Counted from the stretch's first letter, positions 53,584 through 63,648 are shown. The stretch is 64,000 bases of DNA from Acinetobacter sp. ANC 3929 (GCF_000369405.1 NZ_KB849999.1:62001-126000), one strand, 5' to 3'. Numbers and translations are program-made. Notes: a model not told the origin generated them from the sequence alone.

Positions 53584-55047
53584 ATGCGTATCTTCCAACG
53601 AATTCATCGAAAATTAAACTGGTCAGGTCGACGTTACATGGCAGTCATATTGAGTATTTTTGCGATTGGGTACATTGCTTCGGCAGTCTATCACACCGTA
53701 AAACCCCTCCCAAAGGGATTGGATTTTACTGGGCAATTACGTCATGCCAATGTGAAATTCTTAGCCGATCAGACTTATATCGATGCACAAGGTCAACAAC
53801 AGGTTGATCAGCATATCTTCAAAGAAGTATTCCAGTTGATTGATCAGGCACAAAGTACGATTGTGCTGGATATGTTCCTATTTAATCAGGAAGTGGGAAA
53901 GTCAAAGGTTAAGCAGTTTCCTTTGATGCAGGAGTTGACAGATGCACTGATCGTGAAGCGTCGCTTACATCCAAATGTCGAAGTTGTGGTGATTACTGAT
54001 CCGATTAATTCGGTTTATGGTGGGTTAACTCCAAAGCATTATCTACAACTACGCCAAGCAGGTGTGGATGTTATCGAAACAGATTTAAAACCATTGCGTG
54101 CTTCGAATCCACTGTGGTCAGGTCTCTGGTATATCTGCTGTCAAAACTTAGGTAATAATCCAGAAGGTGGCTGGCTTAGCAGTCCATTCGGTAATGATAA
54201 AATTACCTTAAGAAGTTATCTGGAATTGTTTAATTTCAAAGCCAATCATCGTAAAACCTTGGTGGTTGATACTGCGGAAGGTTGGAAAAGCTTAGTAACT
54301 TCGGCAAATCCGCATGATGGTAGTTCACATCATGGTAATGTGGCCTTGGTAGTAGACGGGCCAACAGCGATTGATGTTTTACAAACTGAACAAGCTGTGG
54401 CCAATATGTCAAAAGGCTCTAGCCCATTTGTGATTATGGGGGGATTGGCTGAAGACAAAAGCCTGCCACAAGTACAAGTGCTGACTGAAAAAGCAATTTA
54501 TGATGCTGTCTTAAAAATGATTCAGACTGCGAAGAGCAAAGAACATTTGGATATGGCGATGTTCTATTTATCGGAGCGCAATATCATTGATGCACTCAAG
54601 CAGGCACAGCAAAGAGGTGTCAACATTCGTATTATGATTGACCCGAATAAAGATGCATTTGGTCGTCAAAAGAATGGGATTCCCAATCGTCAAGTGGCTT
54701 CGGAATTGAATGCTGTCGGTATTCCAATTCGCTGGTGTGATACCCGTGGCGAACAATGTCATAGCAAAATGCTGCTCAAATACAATGCACAGCAAGCAGA
54801 GATCATTCTCGGTTCAGCCAACTTAACTGCACGTAATCTGAAAAACTATAATCTTGAAACCGATATGCGTGTGATTGGCGCAGCACAAGCGCCAGTGTTT
54901 AAAGATGCAGGACAGTATTTTGATGCAGCATGGACAAACGCAAACGGCCGTCAAATCTCGGTTGATTATGCAAAATATGCTGATGAATCGAAAGTGAAAT
55001 ACTGGATCTATCGTTTTATGGAATGGTCAGGTTTATCGACATTCTAA
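53584..55047 (+). CDS. Phospholipase D-like protein with two HKD motifs
   Basis: 487 residues. One N-terminal membrane segment (about 19-37) anchors it. Two PLD catalytic motifs follow: H-R-K-T-L-V-V-D at about 220 (in FKANHRKTLVVD, variant HxK) and CHSKMLLKYNAQQAEIILGSANLTARN at about 398. It is similar to cardiolipin-synthase/phospholipase D proteins found in Acinetobacter. The second motif lacks the usual D (K instead) but retains H-x-K and the G-S-A-N segment. The start is next to a terminator; a downstream ATG at 53638 is possible. Confidence 0.82.
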   Translation: MRIFQRIHRKLNWSGRRYMAVILSIFAIGYIASAVYHTVKPLPKGLDFTGQLRHANVKFLADQTYIDAQGQQQVDQHIFKEVFQLIDQAQSTIVLDMFLFNQEVGKSKVKQFPLMQELTDALIVKRRLHPNVEVVVITDPINSVYGGLTPKHYLQLRQAGVDVIETDLKPLRASNPLWSGLWYICCQNLGNNPEGGWLSSPFGNDKITLRSYLELFNFKANHRKTLVVDTAEGWKSLVTSANPHDGSSHHGNVALVVDGPTAIDVLQTEQAVANMSKGSSPFVIMGGLAEDKSLPQVQVLTEKAIYDAVLKMIQTAKSKEHLDMAMFYLSERNIIDALKQAQQRGVNIRIMIDPNKDAFGRQKNGIPNRQVASELNAVGIPIRWCDTRGEQCHSKMLLKYNAQQAEIILGSANLTARNLKNYNLETDMRVIGAAQAPVFKDAGQYFDAAWTNANGRQISVDYAKYADESKVKYWIYRFMEWSGLSTF

Positions 55048-55052
55048 GGCAA

Positions 55053-55084
55053 TAAAAAAAGAGGCTTTAAGCCTCTTTTTTTAT
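55053..55084. terminator. Bidirectional terminator
   Basis: AAAAAAAGAGGC pairs with GCCTCTTTTTTT around TTTAA. It serves the PLD-like gene and the converging gene. Confidence 0.9.
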
Positions 55085-55521
55085 TGTGGGTTCGGTGGAA
55101 TCAATTGATCTAAATCCTTATCAGCCATTTGCTCGAGTTCACTGATATCTGTTTTGATTTTCCACTGACTTTCATCATCGACAGGATTCGGTAAACGCGC
55201 TTCTAACCAGTCACAGACGATATCAGGGCCGAATTCTGGATGATTACACTGAATTATCCAAGCCAGAAAATCTTTGGCTTCACCGTTCATATAGGGCGGT
55301 GGTGATACGGGGAAGAATTGGGTCGGTAAACGTTCATTGGTGGATAAGTAATTGAGAACATGTCCAAGTTCTTGAACGGTTTGCCATGCGAGAGGATGCT
55401 CAACATCAATGTTAAATTTAAACCACCATGCGTGTTGACCATCAGCACCATGCGCAACAATTCGTGCTTCTTGTACACTCGGAACTTTGCAAAAGAACTG
55501 ATAAAGACGATCAAAATTCAT
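55081..55521 (-). CDS. Conserved hypothetical protein
   Basis: 146 residues from the ATG at 55521 (MNFDRLYQFFCKVPSV); a GTG at 55530 would add three. It is soluble and acidic, Trp-rich in places (WWFKFNIDVEHPLAW), without transmembrane segments. No family or function that I recognise. It converges on the PLD-like gene and shares its terminator. Confidence 0.75.
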   Translation of the reverse strand: MNFDRLYQFFCKVPSVQEARIVAHGADGQHAWWFKFNIDVEHPLAWQTVQELGHVLNYLSTNERLPTQFFPVSPPPYMNGEAKDFLAWIIQCNHPEFGPDIVCDWLEARLPNPVDDESQWKIKTDISELEQMADKDLDQLIPPNPQ

Positions 55522-55699
55522 TTCAGCCACAGACGTTGTCTCAAAAGCAAAAAAATGATTTTAGCATATCTAGGTAAGGGTACAGATAGATGCAGTTTAT
55601 CTCAGGAATTGGACAGTTAGTCTGAAAAAATATTATTACAACAGTGGTGTTTGTTTTTTATTCTAAAATGAAGAGATACTCTGATTTTGGGAGACCTCG

Positions 55700-56191
55700 A
55701 TGAAGTACACTAAACTTTATAGCTATGGCTTGACTGCTGTGTTGGGCTATCTCCCTATGATGGCTTTTGCAGACAATGCGTGGAGTGGCTATAGCGGGGT
55801 AGAGCGTCGTTCCTATCATCAGACCACACCTGCCTATCAGCAGCCCGCACAAGATCCATTTGCTTTTTCGAATCAGCGTTATACACCGACAGCGCCGCCG
55901 AAGGGCTACTACTATCAACCCAATCAAAATAACTACTATCCTCATCCGAATCATCGACCGGGTGTTCGTGTCGAATATTATCCAGAGACTCAATATGACC
56001 GTAGCTATCGCCGTGAGTCTTTTGTCGTGGGCAATGAATTACCAGGTGAGTTCCGTAATGAGCGTTATGTGGTTCGGGACTGGGACTATTATTCCTTACG
56101 AGAACCTCCACGTGGCAGACATTGGGTCGTCGTTGATGGACGTTATCTGTTAGTGACCGATGATAATTTTACCATTGAGATTATTCGCTGA
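55700..56191 (+). CDS. RcnB-family periplasmic protein (first)
   Basis: 163 residues. A signal peptide ends near AFA at about 25. The middle is Tyr/Pro/Gln-rich. The C-terminal part (about 110-163) has the RcnB pattern: GNELPGEFRNERYVVRDWDYYSLREPPRGRHWV, then a short strand. RcnB proteins act in Ni/Co homeostasis in enterobacteria; the role here is not established. A second member follows 153 bp later. Confidence 0.85.
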   Translation: MKYTKLYSYGLTAVLGYLPMMAFADNAWSGYSGVERRSYHQTTPAYQQPAQDPFAFSNQRYTPTAPPKGYYYQPNQNNYYPHPNHRPGVRVEYYPETQYDRSYRRESFVVGNELPGEFRNERYVVRDWDYYSLREPPRGRHWVVVDGRYLLVTDDNFTIEIIR

Positions 56192-56344
56192 TTTTTGATG
56201 GGCTTTTAAAATTAAGCCGCTAGTGGATTCTCCATAATTTCTCGCTATTCATTACAAAGCTTTGCAATGTCGTCAGTTTTATTCATGCTTTCTCCTTGAG
56301 TTTTTCTTAATCTGATTTCAGATCGAAAAACAGAGGATTAAACA

Positions 56345-56716
56345 ATGAAAAAGACAGTGGTATTGCTTGTATCAACACTTATGTTGGGTGTTTCTGCCTC
56401 AGCTATGGCCGATTCAAATCGTTGGAATCATGATCATAAAGATCGCTACGATAACCGCTATGATCGTTATGACCACCGTTATGATCATAGTGAACAGCCG
56501 CGCTGGTCGAATGGCGACCGTGGTAATCATTATGGTCAACGTATTAACTTCAAGCGTGGTGAGCGTTTACCATCAGAATTCCGTAGTAACCGCTATGTGG
56601 TTTCGAACTATCGTACTCACCGTTTATATGAACCACCGCGAGGCTATAACTGGATGCAGGTACAAGGCAAATATGTTTTAGTCGACTCGAAATATCGTGT
56701 TTTCCGAGTTGCATAA
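56345..56716 (+). CDS. RcnB-family periplasmic protein (second)
   Basis: 123 residues, signal peptide ending near ASAMA, then a His/Asp/Tyr/Arg-rich segment (HDHKDRYDNRYDRYDHRYDH) that could bind metal. The C-terminal RcnB domain has RGERLPSEFRSNRYVVSNYRTHRLYEPPRGYNW. It is a paralogue of the previous gene in tandem, with its own presumed promoter in the 153-bp gap and a terminator after it. Confidence 0.86.
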   Translation: MKKTVVLLVSTLMLGVSASAMADSNRWNHDHKDRYDNRYDRYDHRYDHSEQPRWSNGDRGNHYGQRINFKRGERLPSEFRSNRYVVSNYRTHRLYEPPRGYNWMQVQGKYVLVDSKYRVFRVA

Positions 56717-56726
56717 CAAATGCAAT

Positions 56727-56755
56727 AAAAAAGCAGGCCATGTGCCTGCTTTTTT
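56727..56755. terminator. Bidirectional terminator
   Basis: AAAAAAGCAGGC pairs with GCCTGCTTTTTT around CATGT, between converging RcnB and PsiE genes. Confidence 0.92.
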
Positions 56756-56757
56756 AT

Positions 56758-57255
56758 TTATGCCAGTTCATCATCTTGTGGTTGAGGTGTTTTGTTGGAA
56801 GGCAATTGTTGTTCTTGATCCTTGCCACGGATTACTGAAGGGTAGTTCCACGATGCAAAACGTACCACCAAAATTGCGAACGCCAAAATCAAGATCGAAC
56901 CTGTGGTAATCACTAAATCCATCGATGCTTTATGATTGTGCTGAATATCGGCAATCAGTAAACGGGTGAGTGCGGTAATCGCGACATAAATCAAAAAGCG
57001 CACTGGCATATGATTGGTCTTGAAATAAATCCCGACCATGGCGCCTAGTTCCAGATAGATAAACAGCAATAAGATGTCATCAATGGTGGCGTACTGTTTC
57101 ACCGTCAGAATTTCAATCACGGTATGCACGGCTGACCATGCAATCATACAGCCAATAATAAACAAGGCTAAGTAATGGAAGGCTTCAACCGCGTAGTGAC
57201 CGAAGCGGTCTAGTAGACGAGGTAAGCCTTCAAGCTTCTCTTTAGAGTTCGACAT
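56758..57255 (-). CDS. psiE: PsiE-family membrane protein
   Basis: 165 residues with four hydrophobic segments (about 22-43, 60-77, 83-98 and 112-131), the phosphate-starvation-inducible PsiE family pattern. The N-terminus and the Gln/Pro-rich C-terminus are cytoplasmic-like. Its molecular role is unknown; in E. coli the family is induced by phosphate limitation. Confidence 0.85.
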   Translation of the reverse strand: MSNSKEKLEGLPRLLDRFGHYAVEAFHYLALFIIGCMIAWSAVHTVIEILTVKQYATIDDILLLFIYLELGAMVGIYFKTNHMPVRFLIYVAITALTRLLIADIQHNHKASMDLVITTGSILILAFAILVVRFASWNYPSVIRGKDQEQQLPSNKTPQPQDDELA

Positions 57256-57326
57256 AGAGATTTATATTCTCGACAAGATCATTAGAATATTATGCAAGTT
57301 TTATGCTGGTTTTATTATAGCCATAA

Positions 57327-57362
57327 AAAAACTGCCTCAACCAAATGATTGAGGCAGTTTTT
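57327..57362. terminator. Bidirectional terminator
   Basis: AAAAACTGCCTCAA pairs with TTGAGGCAGTTTTT around an 8-nt loop. It ends the leftward acyl-CoA dehydrogenase gene. Confidence 0.92.
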
Positions 57363-57376
57363 ATTACCAAGCTAAA

Positions 57377-59158
57377 TTAAGCTTGATTGGTGAAGTAATC
57401 TTCGCTGAAGTTCATGATCAAGTCAGAACCCGCTTTGATTTTCGCTAAACGCGCATCTAATTCAGGCAAGATACGGTCTACAAAGTATTGCGCTAATGCA
57501 ATTTTGTTTTGGTAGAAATCACCAGACTTGTCTTTTGCAGCAGCAGCGATTTTTGCAAACATATAGGCAAAGCTGAGTAAACCAACGGCATGTAAGTAAT
57601 CAACCGCAGCAGCATTCGGGAAATCGACATTTTCAGCCGCTTGCTCAATGATGAACTGGGTGATCGCTTCAATTTCAGTTGCAGCATCTAAAGTTGCATC
57701 TTTAATGAAGTTCAAATCAGTATCTAATGCGTTGGCAAAGTCACGAATTTCACTGATGTACTCGGCAATGAATGCACCACCACATTTAATCGTTTTACGG
57801 CCAATTAAATCTTGAGACTGAACGCCATTTGTACCTTCGTAAATCTGAGCAATACGAAGATCGCGGATGCATTGTTCCATACCCCATTCACGGATATAGC
57901 CGTGACCACCAAACACCATTTGTGCATCTAAAGTTGCTTGGAATGCAGTATCGGTGAGGTAAGCTTTCGCAATTGGTGTCAAAAGTGCAACGCGATCATT
58001 GGCTTTCTTCACAGCTTCAGCATCAGTTGAGAATTTAGTGATGTCCAGTTGTTGACCCACATAGACTGCAAATGCGCGTGATGCTTCGTTATTGGCACGT
58101 ACGTTCAGTAACATACGACGTACATCACCGTGAACTAAAATGCTGTCCGCTGGTTTATTTGGTGATTGAACGCCTGCTGCGCTACGACCTTGCAAACGGT
58201 CAGTCGCGTACTGTGCTGCATTTTGATAAGCAAATTCAGAAGCACCGAGACCTTGAATACCCATCGACAAACGTTCGTAGTTCATCATTACGAACATCGC
58301 AGCAAGACCTTCGTTTTCTTTACCCACGAGGTAGCCTTTCGCACCATCAAAGTTCATTACGCAAGTTGCAGAGGCTTTAATCCCCATCTTGTGTTCGATT
58401 GAACCTGGGCCAACTGGGTTACGTTCGCCTAAAGAACCATCTGCATTGACCAAGAATTTCGGTACGATGAATAACGAGATACCACGTGAACCCGCAGGTG
58501 CATTTGGTGTTTTAGCAAGTACCAAGTGAATAATGTTTTCAGCGAGGTCATTATCACCGCCAGTGATGAAGATTTTCGTACCAGTAATGTTATAGGTACC
58601 ATCTTCATTAGGTTCAGCTTTCGTCTTGATGATCCCTAAATCTGTACCTGCATGTGGTTCAGTTAAGCACATGGTGCCTGACCATTCGCCAGAGTAGATT
58701 TTAGGTAAATAGGTTTCTTTTTGCTCTTGTGATGCATAGCTGTTTAAAGCCATACCTGCACCCACAGAAAGAAGCGGGTAGAGCATGAATGATGGATTGG
58801 TTGCGAATAGCATTTCATCAGACAGTACAGTCAGCATTTTTGGCATGGCCTGACCGCCCCATTCTTCGTCTGCACCTAAGCCGATCCAGCCGCCTTCAGC
58901 GTATTGACGGAATGCTTCTTTAAAACCTGCTGGGGTGAAAACTTCACCATTTTCCCAACGTGCGCCTTCTTCATCACCCGTACGGTTTAACGGATGTGTC
59001 ACGTTTTGGGCAAACTTCGCCATTTCTTCTAAAATTGCTTCAGCTGTTGCAGCATCTACATGAGCCAGGTTTTCATTCGCCTGCCAAAATTGTTCTGCTT
59101 TAAATACATCATTTAAGATGAATTTCATGTCTGCTAGAGGAGCATTGTAAATTGGCAT
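57377..59158 (-). CDS. Acyl-CoA dehydrogenase, long form (1)
   Basis: 593-residue FAD enzyme of the long acyl-CoA dehydrogenase type with an extra C-terminal domain. It oxidises acyl-CoA to enoyl-CoA in beta-oxidation. FAD and substrate sites are seen in MCLTEPHAGTDLGIIKTKAEP and ITGTKIFITGGDND. MVFGGHGYIREWGMEQCIRDLRIAQIYEGTNGVQ is the C-terminal core, with the active acidic residue in the YEGT segment region. It is paralogous to the next gene upstream, in the same orientation but separated by its own terminator. Confidence 0.93.
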   Translation of the reverse strand: MPIYNAPLADMKFILNDVFKAEQFWQANENLAHVDAATAEAILEEMAKFAQNVTHPLNRTGDEEGARWENGEVFTPAGFKEAFRQYAEGGWIGLGADEEWGGQAMPKMLTVLSDEMLFATNPSFMLYPLLSVGAGMALNSYASQEQKETYLPKIYSGEWSGTMCLTEPHAGTDLGIIKTKAEPNEDGTYNITGTKIFITGGDNDLAENIIHLVLAKTPNAPAGSRGISLFIVPKFLVNADGSLGERNPVGPGSIEHKMGIKASATCVMNFDGAKGYLVGKENEGLAAMFVMMNYERLSMGIQGLGASEFAYQNAAQYATDRLQGRSAAGVQSPNKPADSILVHGDVRRMLLNVRANNEASRAFAVYVGQQLDITKFSTDAEAVKKANDRVALLTPIAKAYLTDTAFQATLDAQMVFGGHGYIREWGMEQCIRDLRIAQIYEGTNGVQSQDLIGRKTIKCGGAFIAEYISEIRDFANALDTDLNFIKDATLDAATEIEAITQFIIEQAAENVDFPNAAAVDYLHAVGLLSFAYMFAKIAAAAKDKSGDFYQNKIALAQYFVDRILPELDARLAKIKAGSDLIMNFSEDYFTNQA

Positions 59159-59251
59159 AATCGTTCCTTTCTACGCACAGCGTCATGTGCAAAATGATCA
59201 AATAAAACGAACAAATAAATTGAATCGTATAAATTTAGCATTGATTAAACA

Positions 59252-59287
59252 AAAAAAGGACGGTCAAAACTGACCAGTCCTTTTTCT
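59252..59287 (-). terminator. Terminator after the second dehydrogenase
   Basis: AAAAAGGAC.GGTCA pairs with TGACC.AGTCCTTTTT (one offset base) around AAAC. It lies just past the stop of the upstream gene. Confidence 0.82.
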
Positions 59288-59320
59288 GTGATGAACGTTG
59301 CATCTCATTCTAAACTATGT

Positions 59321-61123
59321 TTAGAAAGCGAAGTGTTCCGCATCGAGTTCAAACAATGGCGCAACGCCAGTTGAAAGTACGTCTACATGCGAGCGAACAC
59401 GTGGCAAGATCTTCTTGAAGTAGAAGCGAGCAGTCGTCACTTTTGCATTGTAGAAGTCAACTTCAGTTGTACCTTCAGCTAATTTTTCTTGTGCAACAAG
59501 TGCCATGCGGGCCCATAAGTAGGCAAGCGTTACATAGCCAGAGAAGTATAGGTAGTCAACCGCAGCTGCGCCTACTTCATCCGGGTTTTGCATCGCACGC
59601 ATACCGATTTGCATGGTGATGTCGCCCCATTCTTTGTTTGCAGCAGCCAATGGCGCAACGAATTCTTGCATCGCAGCATTGTCCTTGTTTGCTTCAACAA
59701 ATTTGTGGATGATCTTGGTGAAGTCTTTCAACATTGCACCTTGAGTTTGCAAGACTTTACGACCTAACAAGTCAAGTGCTTGAATCTCAGTTGTTCCTTC
59801 GTATAAGCAAGCGATACGTGTATCACGTACGATTTGCTCCATACCGTGTTCAGAAATAAAGCCGTGACCACCAAAGACTTGTACGCCGTGTTTCGCAGAT
59901 TCAGAACCTGTTTCAGTTAAGAATGCTTTTGCAATTGGCGTTAACAAAGACAAAATATTGTCAGCAAATTTACGCTCTTCTTCAGTTTCGCCTTTTTCAA
60001 CGATGTCTGCATATTGAGCCAATAAGTAAACCAGTGCACGACCGCCTTCAGCAAATGATTTTTGCGTTAAAAGCATGTTGCGAACAGCAGGGTGAACGAT
60101 AATTGGGTCAGCTTCTTTTTCAGGTGCTTTAGGACCAGAAAGAGAACGCATTGCTAAACGGTCTTTCGCATACGCCAAAGCGCCTTGGAAAGAAGATTCA
60201 GATGCAGATAAACCTTGAACCGCTGTACCAATACGTGCAGTGTTCATGAATGTGAACATGCAGTTTAAGCCACGGTTTTCAGGTCCGATCAAATAACCTT
60301 TTGCTTGGTCAAAGTTAATGACACAAGTTGCGTTACCATGGATACCCATTTTGTGTTCGATTGAACCACAACGAACCGCATTACGCTCGCCAACTGAACC
60401 GTCAGCATTCACGTGGAATTTAGGTACGATGAATAATGAGATCCCTTTAGTGCCTTTTGGTGCGCCAGGTAAACGTGCAAGTACGATATGGATGATGTTC
60501 TCAGCCATGTCATGCTCACCAGCAGAGATAAAGATTTTCTCGCCAGAGATTGCATAGCTGCCATCAGCATTTGGTTCTGCTTTAGAACGGATGATACCTA
60601 AGTCAGAACCTGCATGAGATTCAGTCAAACACATGGTACCTGTCCAAACACCTGAAACAAGGTTTGGCAAGTAAGTGTTCTTTTGCTCATCAGAACCGTG
60701 GTGTTCTAAAGTACGCACAGCACCGTGAGATAGACCAGGGTACATACCCCATGACCAGTTTGCAGTACCCACCATTTCAGAGATTGCGATCCCTAAAGAG
60801 TTTGGTAATGCTTGACCGCCAAATTCTTCATCAGCAGATAGAGATGGGAAGCCAAGTTCGATATATTTTTGATACGCTTCTTTAAAGCCTGTAGGTGTCG
60901 TTACAACACCATCATTCCAAGTACAACCTTCACGGTCGCCGACTTGGTTTAACGGAGAAAGTTCATTCTCACAGAAATCAGCCGCTGCTTCTAAATATTG
61001 ATCAACCAATTCACGGCTTACAGTGTCTTGAAATGCAGGAAGTTTCGCGTAATGTGCTTCAGCATTTAATAATTCGTGCAATACGAACTGCATATCACGT
61101 AAGGGTGCTTTGTATTGTGGCAT
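59321..61123 (-). CDS. Acyl-CoA dehydrogenase, long form (2)
   Basis: 600-residue paralogue of the gene at 57377, with the same layout. MCLTESHAGSDLGIIRSKAEP, ISGEKIFISAGEHDMAENIIH and VFGGHGFISEHGMEQIVRDTRIACLYEGTTEIQ are the core motifs, followed by the long C-terminal helical domain. The tandem pair is common in Acinetobacter. Different chain-length preference is likely but cannot be read from the sequence. Confidence 0.93.
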   Translation of the reverse strand: MPQYKAPLRDMQFVLHELLNAEAHYAKLPAFQDTVSRELVDQYLEAAADFCENELSPLNQVGDREGCTWNDGVVTTPTGFKEAYQKYIELGFPSLSADEEFGGQALPNSLGIAISEMVGTANWSWGMYPGLSHGAVRTLEHHGSDEQKNTYLPNLVSGVWTGTMCLTESHAGSDLGIIRSKAEPNADGSYAISGEKIFISAGEHDMAENIIHIVLARLPGAPKGTKGISLFIVPKFHVNADGSVGERNAVRCGSIEHKMGIHGNATCVINFDQAKGYLIGPENRGLNCMFTFMNTARIGTAVQGLSASESSFQGALAYAKDRLAMRSLSGPKAPEKEADPIIVHPAVRNMLLTQKSFAEGGRALVYLLAQYADIVEKGETEEERKFADNILSLLTPIAKAFLTETGSESAKHGVQVFGGHGFISEHGMEQIVRDTRIACLYEGTTEIQALDLLGRKVLQTQGAMLKDFTKIIHKFVEANKDNAAMQEFVAPLAAANKEWGDITMQIGMRAMQNPDEVGAAAVDYLYFSGYVTLAYLWARMALVAQEKLAEGTTEVDFYNAKVTTARFYFKKILPRVRSHVDVLSTGVAPLFELDAEHFAF

Positions 61124-61435
61124 AGCGGGTTCCTCAATACTGGTTAAACCAGAGTTATAATCTTAGTCAATGATAAATGTGCCCAACGGCACCATTTTGT
61201 ACTGCTAATCGTGCAACAAGTTATAGTTCGGTACAAGCTTTTGCAGGTCATTTCTTAGTGACTGCTAAGTCAAAGTTTATGATTCAATCTGCTTAAGCGT
61301 ATAGATTGTAGGTGGTTTTCATACTTTTGAGTTAAACTGCTGATGTAAAATCGTAAGCAGCTGTGTAATTTAAAATGAACGCTCTTTGGCCATAAAAAAA
61401 GGCGCTTTAGAAGCGCCGATGAGGAAGATGGGGAA
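61124..61435. other. Intergenic region with dehydrogenase promoter and terminator
   Basis: 312 bp. The left part should hold the promoter of the leftward dehydrogenase gene. Near the right end GGCGCTT (61401-61407) pairs with AAGCGCC (61411-61417). The minus strand then has seven T, which ends the lipoprotein gene. I see no ORF or RNA gene. Confidence 0.75.
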
Positions 61436-61810
61436 TTAAGTCGATGCGTTGGCTTGACGCTTGAATTGTGATTTGTCTGGGGTAAAACGAACTTCACAGG
61501 TGCCTTCAATTACGCGCTTATTCCACTGAATATTCACACGATCACCAATACGTTTCCCTTGGCAAGCTTGTTCAATCTGAGCGCGTTGTGCTTGATGTTC
61601 TTGGCGCATTTGTTCACGCTGCTCTAGGCGTTGTTCTCGTTTGGCTTGCCATTCAGCACGTTGTTCTGGTGTCAGGGGGGAACGTTGCATATTATGGCGG
61701 TGGTGGTCACGGTTCATCGACTGTTCTGCTGGCGTTGTCGATTGACAGGCAGCTAAGCCTAAAACAGAACCGAGTAAGGTAGTCATCATTACGATTTTTG
61801 TCTTGTTCAT
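61436..61810 (-). CDS. Probable small lipoprotein
   Basis: 124 residues from the ATG at 61810, preceded by TGGA. The N-terminal signal ends in the lipobox LAAC, giving a lipidated Cys at about 21. The mature part is Gln/Arg/Glu-rich and helical (EQRAEWQAKREQRLEQREQ), with a C-terminal strand pair. It lies divergently next to baeS, which suggests envelope-stress links. Function unknown. Confidence 0.82.
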   Translation of the reverse strand: MNKTKIVMMTTLLGSVLGLAACQSTTPAEQSMNRDHHRHNMQRSPLTPEQRAEWQAKREQRLEQREQMRQEHQAQRAQIEQACQGKRIGDRVNIQWNKRVIEGTCEVRFTPDKSQFKRQANAST

Positions 61811-61941
61811 TGTTTTATCCAGCATTGTCAGTGTTGATTTGATGGTTAAAGATTAGATAATAAAGATGAAGAAACAATGGAGAGTTTTTTTCGACCATGT
61901 TGGTTACAATCCATAAATAGAACACTATTGAGAATCTGCTT

Positions 61942-63612
61942 TTGAATGTTCGTCGCGTGCCTTTAGCCTTACGTTTGTTTTTAACGGTATTACTTACGAC
62001 CTTGTTGATCGCTACGATTAGCTTGGGAGTCTTGCATTGGACCATGCAAAAGAACTTTGCACGTTATGTGGCTGATGTCGAAATGCAGAAATTGGACCGG
62101 TTGATTACGAACTTAGGCAATGTCTATACGGTTTACCATGACTGGGGCAATGCGATTCAGGCACAGATTCTACAAATTGAGGGACATGCGGCTCCTGACG
62201 ATTATGATCGATTGTCGCAATGGTGGCTACGTCGGCAGTATGATATCGCCTTACAGCAACGTTATTTTAATGACCATACCTTGTTAAGCCTCTCTCCAAC
62301 ATTGGCGCAAAATAATGTCGAAATCAAAAACCGCCAAATCTTTAATGATGAAGAGTTAAAAATTCTCAAACAGAACTTGCCTTCAGAATATCAGCCTTTT
62401 GAAGGTTTGCGTTTTCCTTTAAGCCAAAGTCAATTCCGTTTAAAGAAAGAGAGTAATGACGCTAAGCAAGAAAACAAACTCAATACGCCTGCTGAACACG
62501 GCAAAAAGCGTTTTGTCTCGATTCCTGACCGTTTGGGCCTAAGCTCGCGTTTGTCTTTATATGATGAAAAACAGCAATTTATTGTGGGTGAACCTGCAAC
62601 GGATCAAATTGCCTTCCGTCCCATTATCGTCGGGCAAAAGGTGGTTGGCTATTTAGGATTGAAGCCTGTTTTAGATCAAGATGATGCATCGAGTATTAAT
62701 TTCTTTAGCAATCAGAAACGTTATCTACTTTTGGTCTATGCACTTACGGTACTTTCGAGTCTAGTTGCCGCCTTGCTAATGGCGACTTATTTTAAAAAAC
62801 CGATTCAGCGTTTGCTGAACGCAACTCGTGAACTTACGCGCGGTAATTATCAACATCAAGTGAAGATCAGACGGAATGATGAATTAGGTGATTTATCCAA
62901 TCAGCTCAACCATTTGGCTGATATCTTGCATCATCATGAAGAATCACGCCGTCAGTGGGTATCTGATACCTCGCATGAATTAAAAACACCATTGGCGGTC
63001 TTGCAGGCGCAGATCGAGGCGATGCAGGATGGCATTCGTAAAGCCACACCTGAACATCTCGATGCGATGATGCGTCAAGTCAGCAGCCTGAAAAAACTAA
63101 CTCAGGACTTGGCTGATCTGGCACAAGCCGACGCACAACAACTGAAATGCTATTTTGCTGATGTTAACCCGTGGGATGTAGTGCTGCAAGAAGTTGAAAA
63201 CTTTAGATCTACATTTGAGCAAAACCAACTCGAGGTAGCATTGTCTGGCGAAGGTGCTGTCCTATCTTTAGACCGAGATCGTTTTAAACAGATTATTGTC
63301 AATTTATTGGGGAACTGTGTTCGCTATACAGAGCAAGGTGGAAAAATACAGATTCACACTCAACAAAATGAGCAACAATGGATAATGTATGTGGATGATA
63401 GTCCATTGGGTGTGAACGATGAGCAGCTTTCACGCTTAGGCGAGCGTTTCTATCGTGTCGATGATTCGCGTACCCGAAGTACGGGTGGTACCGGTTTAGG
63501 TTTGGCTTTGTCGTGTAAACTGGCGCAGGCTTTAGGTGGTTCACTGACTTTTGACCATTCACCTTTGGGTGGATTGCGTTGTGTACTGACGTTTCCAAAA
63601 CAGATTAAATAA
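61942..63612 (+). CDS. baeS: Sensor histidine kinase BaeS
   Basis: 556-residue inner-membrane kinase of the BaeSR envelope-stress system, which in Acinetobacter affects AdeABC-type efflux and drug tolerance. TM1 lies near 10-32, a large periplasmic domain follows, then TM2 near 268-288, HAMP, HisKA with H345 (SDTSHELKTPLA), and the ATPase with NLLGNCVRY (N-box) and GGTGLGLALS. The start is a TTG with GAGAA seven bases upstream; no in-frame ATG exists between the upstream stop and it. baeR follows. Confidence 0.93.
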   Translation: MNVRRVPLALRLFLTVLLTTLLIATISLGVLHWTMQKNFARYVADVEMQKLDRLITNLGNVYTVYHDWGNAIQAQILQIEGHAAPDDYDRLSQWWLRRQYDIALQQRYFNDHTLLSLSPTLAQNNVEIKNRQIFNDEELKILKQNLPSEYQPFEGLRFPLSQSQFRLKKESNDAKQENKLNTPAEHGKKRFVSIPDRLGLSSRLSLYDEKQQFIVGEPATDQIAFRPIIVGQKVVGYLGLKPVLDQDDASSINFFSNQKRYLLLVYALTVLSSLVAALLMATYFKKPIQRLLNATRELTRGNYQHQVKIRRNDELGDLSNQLNHLADILHHHEESRRQWVSDTSHELKTPLAVLQAQIEAMQDGIRKATPEHLDAMMRQVSSLKKLTQDLADLAQADAQQLKCYFADVNPWDVVLQEVENFRSTFEQNQLEVALSGEGAVLSLDRDRFKQIIVNLLGNCVRYTEQGGKIQIHTQQNEQQWIMYVDDSPLGVNDEQLSRLGERFYRVDDSRTRSTGGTGLGLALSCKLAQALGGSLTFDHSPLGGLRCVLTFPKQIK

Positions 63613-63648
63613 CTTTTAAGTCCTCTTTGGTGGGGGATGATGGATAGG

